Shown here: positions 23,961-27,878 of the stretch, in pieces
How the letters are laid out: every line of letters starts with the position of its first letter
How positions within the stretch are numbered: position 1 is the first letter of the stretch
From: UBA2137 sp050251555
GTDB lineage: Bacteria; Pseudomonadota; Alphaproteobacteria; Micavibrionales; Micavibrionaceae
Reading direction: 5' to 3'
Assembly (NCBI GenBank): GCA_050251555.1
Contig: JBFWMN010000020.1
Coordinates: 1 to 27,878 of the forward strand
DNA: 27,878 bases
The notes under the pieces: generated by a model
Databases searched by the model: none
Seen by the model: only the letters and a program-made list of their open reading frames with translations
What the model was told of the DNA's origin: nothing
Position numbers and translations under genes: made by a program

Positions 23961-25022
23961 ATGAGTGAAGAAAACCATCATAAGACAGACGTTATTATTA
24001 TCGGGGCAGGCCCTGTCGGGCTTTTTGCCGTGTTTGAACTCGGTCTTCTCGATATCAAATGCCACCTTGTCGATATTCTGGACAAGGTCGGCGGGCAATG
24101 TGCCGAGCTTTACCCTGAAAAACCGATTTACGATATTCCCGCCTGGCCTGTGATTTCGGGACAAGATCTGACGGATCGTTTGATGGAGCAAATCGCCCCT
24201 TTCAAGCCGACATTTCATTTGCAACAGATGGCTGAAAGCCTCGAAAAACTGGATAACGGCAACTGGCTGCTGACCACCGATGATAAAGTGAAGCTTGAAG
24301 CGCCCGTGATTGTCATTGCGGCAGGCGGCGGCTCCTTCGTTCCGAAAAAGCCTGCTATCCCCAACATTGAAGACTATGAAGGCACGTCCGTTTTCTATGC
24401 GGTTAAGAAAATGGAGCAGTTCAGAGGTAAAAACATCCTGATTGCGGGCGGAGGTGATTCCGCGCTTGATTGGACGTTAAATTTGCAGCCACTTGCCTCT
24501 TCCTTGCGCCTTGTTCACCGCCGTGACGAGTTTCGCGCAGCACCCGATTCAGTTTCCAAAATGCGCGCTTTGGTCGAAGATCGTAAAATGGATCTCCATA
24601 TCGGGGATATCAAAGAACTGGTCGGGTCAAACGGCAAACTGGAAAAAGTCATCATCCAGCAAAAAGGTGAAGAGCCCTATGCTGTGGCCTGCGATACGCT
24701 TCTTGCCTTTTACGGCCTGACCATGAAGTTGGGGCCGATTGCTGATTTTGGTTTGAATTTGCACGAGAATCTGATCCCCGTGGATACGGAAAAATTCGAA
24801 ACTTCCACGAACGGCATTTTTGCTATCGGCGATATCAACTGGTATCCGGGCAAATTGAAGCTGATCCTCTCAGGCTTCCATGAGGGGGCTCTCATGGCGC
24901 AACAGGCTTTCCGCTATATCTATCCTGATAAGAAACTGCGCTTCCAGTACACGACCAGTTCGACGGACTTGCAGACCAAGCTCGGTGTCTCGGATAAAAA
25001 TAAAGACGCGGACGCGGCTTAA
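23961..25022 (+). CDS. Ferredoxin-NADP+ reductase, TrxR-like type
   Basis: A 353-residue flavoprotein. FAD-binding GAGPVG is at 15-20, an NADPH-binding GGGDSA lies at 163-168, and the second FAD motif FAIGDINWYPGKLKLI spans 287-302. It lacks the CxxC of thioredoxin reductase, and its C-terminal extension RFQYTTSSTDLQTKLGV is typical of the homodimeric ferredoxin-NADP reductases of Bacillus YumC / Rhodopseudomonas type. It moves electrons between NADPH and ferredoxin or flavodoxin. The start is ATG 23961 (MSEENHHKTD); the frame is open to 23880, but that part overlaps the ctaA start and has no ribosome site. It is divergent from ctaA and converges with a TetR gene (7-nt gap). Confidence 0.92.
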   Translation: MSEENHHKTDVIIIGAGPVGLFAVFELGLLDIKCHLVDILDKVGGQCAELYPEKPIYDIPAWPVISGQDLTDRLMEQIAPFKPTFHLQQMAESLEKLDNGNWLLTTDDKVKLEAPVIVIAAGGGSFVPKKPAIPNIEDYEGTSVFYAVKKMEQFRGKNILIAGGGDSALDWTLNLQPLASSLRLVHRRDEFRAAPDSVSKMRALVEDRKMDLHIGDIKELVGSNGKLEKVIIQQKGEEPYAVACDTLLAFYGLTMKLGPIADFGLNLHENLIPVDTEKFETSTNGIFAIGDINWYPGKLKLILSGFHEGALMAQQAFRYIYPDKKLRFQYTTSSTDLQTKLGVSDKNKDADAA

Positions 25023-25029
25023 ATTTTCT

Positions 25030-25689
25030 CTATTCTTCTGTTGAAAGGCCGCGCCAAGCGGCTTCAGCCATGGCCTTGACGGTGTCGCCGTCGTGGGCAT
25101 GTTTCATTCCCGCCATGCGGCGCGGGAAGATGAAGGTCAATTCATGAAAGACTTCGAGAGGGAGTGTGCGGAATGTACCCGCAGGGAAAGCCTTGGCAAG
25201 AAGCGCGTAATTCTTGTCCGTTTTGATAAAGAAATGGTCATCATCGGGTGAGAAATAGGGGCTGGACTCATACTGATCCAGAAACACGCTTTCTTTGGCG
25301 TGCGCACGGTAATAATTATAGGCGTTGCGCCATAAACGACGATAAGCATGGGCGGGAGAGGCTGCCATCAAATCTTCGGATACAAGAAATGAACCCATGC
25401 GGATTTTCACCTTCATATAAAGGGCGCGGATAATTTCTTCCTTGTTTTTAAAGTAATGATAGAGCACGGCGGGCGCGGCACCCGAGCGTTTCACAAGGTC
25501 AGCCATCACCGCATCATGCAACCCCTTCTCGGCAATGATGTCGAGCATCGCATCCAAGATGACGTCGCGACGGTCTTTTTTGGCGGGTGCTGCGGCCTCG
25601 GAGGACGGAGAAGATGCGGATTTTCGTGCGGTTTGTGCCATGATGGAAACCAGCATAACCCGAATGTGCGTTCCAGAAAAGAGGCTCAT
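25030..25689 (-). CDS. TetR-family transcriptional regulator
   Basis: A 219-residue one-component regulator. After a flexible Ser/Ala/Pro-rich N-tail, the HTH domain is at about residues 38-90, with the recognition region MADLVKRSGAAPAVLYHYFKNKEEI. The C-terminal ligand-binding half is helical and rich in Tyr and Phe; the ligand cannot be told. The start at ATG 25689 is supported by GGGAG 4 nt upstream; ATG 25641 (MAQTARKS) is an alternative. It is divergent from the membrane protein gene (47-nt gap), which is therefore a candidate target, and convergent with the ferredoxin reductase gene. Confidence 0.87.
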   Translation of the reverse strand: MSLFSGTHIRVMLVSIMAQTARKSASSPSSEAAAPAKKDRRDVILDAMLDIIAEKGLHDAVMADLVKRSGAAPAVLYHYFKNKEEIIRALYMKVKIRMGSFLVSEDLMAASPAHAYRRLWRNAYNYYRAHAKESVFLDQYESSPYFSPDDDHFFIKTDKNYALLAKAFPAGTFRTLPLEVFHELTFIFPRRMAGMKHAHDGDTVKAMAEAAWRGLSTEE

Positions 25690-25736
25690 GCTTCTCCCGC
25701 TTTACAAAATGCGCGGAACATGGGAGTTTACAACCC

Positions 25737-26567
25737 ATGCAGACCGATCTTTTATCAGCAACACGTGATGGATACGCGACACTCTGGCAGGAACGCCAGT
25801 ATGTGATGCGTCTGGCTGTCATTCCGCTGACATTGAAAATCGTCTTTTACTTTATTGCTGTGATGTTCGAGGTTGGCCCTGAGCGCCTGTATTTCACAAT
25901 CATCATGCTGCCCGCCCTTTTTGCCGAAGGCTGGTTTCACGCGCAATTTATGCGCACCGTTCTCACGGGGGAGCGCTGGCCCATCAAAATCGAGGGCCGC
26001 GTCGACAAGCATTTTGATTTTCTGCTGGCCCGTGCCCGTGGAATTCTGGCCTGTATCATTGCTTTTGTTCTGATTGCGATGCTGAAAGGTGGCGCGATGG
26101 TGGGACTGACCCAATTGCAAATCGCCTCGACCGAGCAGGCGGCAACGGGCATGCTCGATTCCAACCCGCTTGCGCTGTTCTTGGGATTGGCGCTCATCGG
26201 TGCGGCCCTTTGGGGTTTTCGTCTGGTCTGGATTTATGTCCCGCTTGTCGTCTTGATGCCGCTTCGCACATATTTAAAAGGCGTGTCGGGCATGATGAGC
26301 TCGATTCAGATGATCGTCATTTGGCTTTTGTCTGTCATTCCTTTGCAGTTTCTTCTGCTGTTTTTCGCAAGTATGCTTCTTGCCCCCTATGGTGGTGAGA
26401 TTGCCAAGTCGCCCGCGATTATCTCCTTCCTGTTTTTCTCGATCATTCTGGTCGGTGAAAGCATCAGCCGTTTGATCGCGGCAACGGCAATTGCCTCTTA
26501 CCTCAAACCGCTTTTTATGGCCTATGGGTTGCGCCCGGGCTTTGCCCCGAAAAACGAACAAGACTAA
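25737..26567 (+). CDS. Polytopic membrane protein of unknown function
   Basis: A 276-residue inner-membrane protein with about five or six hydrophobic segments (near 25-45, 50-65, 100-125, 145-175, 185-215 and 225-250). I do not recognise the family. The N-terminal soluble stretch MQTDLLSATRDGYATLWQER recalls small membrane proteins in which an amphipathic helix lies at the membrane surface. A GGGAG site lies about 10 nt before the ATG at 25737. The ferredoxin gene starts within a few nt of its stop, so the two are co-transcribed. The divergent TetR gene may control the unit. A link to the redox genes or the regulator's ligand (for example export of a compound) is speculation. Confidence 0.7.
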   Translation: MQTDLLSATRDGYATLWQERQYVMRLAVIPLTLKIVFYFIAVMFEVGPERLYFTIIMLPALFAEGWFHAQFMRTVLTGERWPIKIEGRVDKHFDFLLARARGILACIIAFVLIAMLKGGAMVGLTQLQIASTEQAATGMLDSNPLALFLGLALIGAALWGFRLVWIYVPLVVLMPLRTYLKGVSGMMSSIQMIVIWLLSVIPLQFLLLFFASMLLAPYGGEIAKSPAIISFLFFSIILVGESISRLIAATAIASYLKPLFMAYGLRPGFAPKNEQD

Positions 26568-26579
26568 GTGAGCAGCACT

Positions 26580-26897
26580 ATGCAAATCCATGTGACTGAC
26601 CAAGACGGCAAGCGCCATGATCTGGAAGCCATTGAAGGCTGGCGGGTCATGGAAATTATCCGTGATTACGGCTTGCCCATTAAAGCCGAGTGCGGCGGGG
26701 CATGTTGCTGCGCCACCTGTCATGTCTATGTTGCCCCTCAATGGCTGGATAAGCTTTACCCCAAATCCGAAGACGAGCTGGATTTGCTGTCCATGGCATC
26801 GGACGAAGAAGACAATTCACGCCTTTCTTGCCAGATTCTGATGTCGGAAGAGCTGGACGGGCTTGAAGTCACGCTGGCAGAAAGTGCGCGTCCATGA
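26580..26897 (+). CDS. [2Fe-2S] ferredoxin, adrenodoxin type
   Basis: A 105-residue electron carrier. Cluster ligands fit the C-x5-C-x2-C...C pattern: Cys38, Cys44, Cys47 and Cys84, in AECGGACCCATCHVYV and RLSCQI. Two further Cys (42 and 43) sit inside the loop and are unusual. The acidic helix KSEDELDLLSMASDEEDN (about 62-79) is the partner-binding region of adrenodoxin/FdVI-like proteins. The start is ATG 26580, preceded by AAGTGAG; a GTG at 26568 directly after the upstream stop is an alternative. Its stop overlaps the next start by 4 nt (ATGA), so it is translationally coupled to the TyrA-like gene. It may be a redox partner for the reductase at 23961 or for heme A synthase. Confidence 0.92.
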   Translation: MQIHVTDQDGKRHDLEAIEGWRVMEIIRDYGLPIKAECGGACCCATCHVYVAPQWLDKLYPKSEDELDLLSMASDEEDNSRLSCQILMSEELDGLEVTLAESARP

Positions 26898-27664
26898 GCT
26901 TGAAAGAGATCAAAACAATCGGCGTGATCGGCGCAGGGGCTTTCGGCGAATTTATGGTGCCGCATTTAGCTGCGCATTTTGAGGTGATGATCACCGACCC
27001 GAACCGTGATTGTGCCTCTCTTGCCGAAACGCTGCATGTGTCTGCCGGAACGCTTGAAGAAGTGTGTGCGCGTGATGCCGTTATCTTTGCCGCCCCCTTA
27101 AATGTTCTTGAAGATGTGCTGACCGAAATCGCGCCAAAGCTTACCAAAGATCAGCTTTTCATCGAGGTCTGCTCGGTCAAATGTAAGCCTGTCGAACTCC
27201 TTAAGAAATATTTGCCTGAAGGGATGGAGGCTGTGGCTCTTCACCCGCTTTTTGGGCCGCAATCAGGTCGTAACGGCATTGCCGGCTTGAATATTGCCGT
27301 GTGTGACGTGTTCGGTGAGGACCGCGCCTTATGCGTGAAGGACTTCTTGCATGATAAGCTCAAGCTTCATGCATTCATGACAACGCCTGAACAGCATGAC
27401 TATGAAATGTCTTATGTGATGGGTATTACGCACATGATGGGCAAGGTCTTCTCGATGATGGATGTACCCGAAACCCAGCAACAGACACGTACCTTCCAGC
27501 TTTTGAACGAGATGGTGCGCATGATTAAAAATGACTCGGATGAGCTTTTTCGAACCATTCAGCGCGATAACCCGTTTGTCGAGGCGACCAAGGAAAAGTT
27601 TTTTGCCTCCGTAAAAGCCCTTGAAGAGCGCTTACGCGACGATAAGACTTCCAAAAAAGGATGA
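26894..27664 (+). CDS. Prephenate/arogenate dehydrogenase-like protein
   Basis: A 256-residue NAD(P)-binding protein of the TyrA superfamily. The Rossmann motif GVIGAGAFGEF starts at residue 10, followed by FAAPLNVLEDVL and the ALHPLFGPQSG motif (His117), and the helical C-domain contains EQHDYEMSYVMGITHMMG (about 167-183) matching the TyrA helix region. It is shorter than typical TyrA (about 290-300), with no ACT or chorismate mutase part, and resembles plant-like or short arogenate dehydrogenases. It would make tyrosine by oxidative decarboxylation, but a different alpha-keto-acid or sugar substrate is possible. Start ATG 26894 overlaps the ferredoxin stop by 4 nt. Confidence 0.78.
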   Translation: MSLKEIKTIGVIGAGAFGEFMVPHLAAHFEVMITDPNRDCASLAETLHVSAGTLEEVCARDAVIFAAPLNVLEDVLTEIAPKLTKDQLFIEVCSVKCKPVELLKKYLPEGMEAVALHPLFGPQSGRNGIAGLNIAVCDVFGEDRALCVKDFLHDKLKLHAFMTTPEQHDYEMSYVMGITHMMGKVFSMMDVPETQQQTRTFQLLNEMVRMIKNDSDELFRTIQRDNPFVEATKEKFFASVKALEERLRDDKTSKKG

Positions 27665-27674
27665 AGGGTCTGGA

Positions 27675-27708
27675 AGTCGTTGAAATAACGACTAAATCAT
27701 TGTAAACT
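27675..27708 (+). promoter_or_regulatory. Candidate ihfB promoter with overlapping inverted repeat
   Basis: TTGAAA (27680-27685) and TAAACT (27703-27708) are exactly 17 nt apart, 45 nt before the ihfB start. A perfect 7-bp inverted repeat, AGTCGTT-gaaat-AACGACT (27675-27693), covers the -35 and could be an operator, or a short hairpin ending the TyrA-like transcript (there is no T-run). Confidence 0.48.
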
Positions 27709-27753
27709 GGTTCTATTCAACTGTTTAGACGGGAAAGAAAGCGAGAGGCTTTT

Positions 27754-27878
27754 ATGACCAAATCCGACCTTATCCAGCGCCTTGCAGAGCGCAATCCGCA
27801 TTTGTATCTGCGCGATATTGAGAAGATCGTAAATACGATCTTTGACGAGATTACAGTGGCGCTTGCTGAAGGCGACCG
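27754..27878 (+). CDS. ihfB: Integration host factor subunit beta (5' part, cut by the window edge)
   Basis: The first 41 codons are seen, reading MTKSDLIQRLAERN, then helix 2 with LRDIEKIVNTIFDEI and VALAEGD, the N-terminal helical dimerisation part of HU/IHF proteins. The MTKSDLIxRLAxxxPHL start is that of IhfB rather than HU or IhfA. IHF bends DNA and helps organise transcription, recombination and replication. The beta-arm and DNA-intercalating Pro are beyond the edge. GAGAGG lies 6 nt before the ATG at 27754. Confidence 0.93.
   Translation, partial: MTKSDLIQRLAERNPHLYLRDIEKIVNTIFDEITVALAEGD

Noticed and set aside
1..27878. CRISPR arrays, insertion sequences, phage genes or rRNA
   Set aside because: No repeated spacer-like units, transposase, integrase or phage-structural frames, and no rRNA-like sequence were seen.

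Overview
The window looks like the chromosome of a Gram-negative alphaproteobacterium of moderate GC content. The signs are the gene order rnd-kdsD-lptC-lptA, a heme A synthase (CtaA/Cox15), an adrenodoxin-type [2Fe-2S] ferredoxin, a TrxR-like ferredoxin-NADP reductase and the beta subunit of IHF. The order within the class cannot be fixed from the sequence alone. I see no insertion sequence, phage, CRISPR array or rRNA. Most genes are housekeeping, with an exopolysaccharide secretion block and several regulatory or envelope genes set between them.

Layout. Bases 1-7460 hold the fatty-acid cluster on the minus strand, fabD-fabG-[sensor histidine kinase]-acpP-fabF. It is followed, after a plus-strand O-antigen ligase/polymerase-like gene and a transglutaminase-like gene, by the 5' part of mltG at the left edge. 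Bases 7461-11465 hold an intergenic leader, a small orphan plus-strand gene, and the minus-strand operon rnd-kdsD-lptC-lptA (Kdo precursor synthesis and LPS transport). lptB is not adjacent. Next come trkH (plus), an SGNH hydrolase and tRNA-Leu(CAG) (minus), then a plus-strand block of a response regulator with a degenerate GGDEF domain, an outer-membrane beta-barrel, a short OPX/Wza-type export protein and a Wzc-type tyrosine autokinase. That block ends at a strong bidirectional terminator at 19642-19670.

Bases 19671-23881 carry recR, lolA, typA and ctaA, all on the minus strand. Divergent from ctaA is a ferredoxin-NADP reductase. It is followed by a convergent TetR regulator, an unknown membrane protein, a [2Fe-2S] ferredoxin, a TyrA-like dehydrogenase, and the start of ihfB at the right edge.

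How the genes fit together. The dominant theme is envelope building: fatty acids, Kdo and LPS transport, lipoprotein carriage, peptidoglycan processing and polysaccharide export. A second theme is redox supply: heme A synthase, ferredoxin reductase and ferredoxin lie within about 4 kb, as expected if the pair feeds electrons to heme A synthesis. The least expected signals are: (i) a dnaX-like arrangement of Shine-Dalgarno, A10 slippery tract and stem-loop at the end of the ligase-like gene; (ii) a PilJ-type sensor kinase inside the fab operon; (iii) an SGNH hydrolase gene starting 10 nt after a tRNA; and (iv) the ctaA/fnr/fdx association. None was tested by database search.
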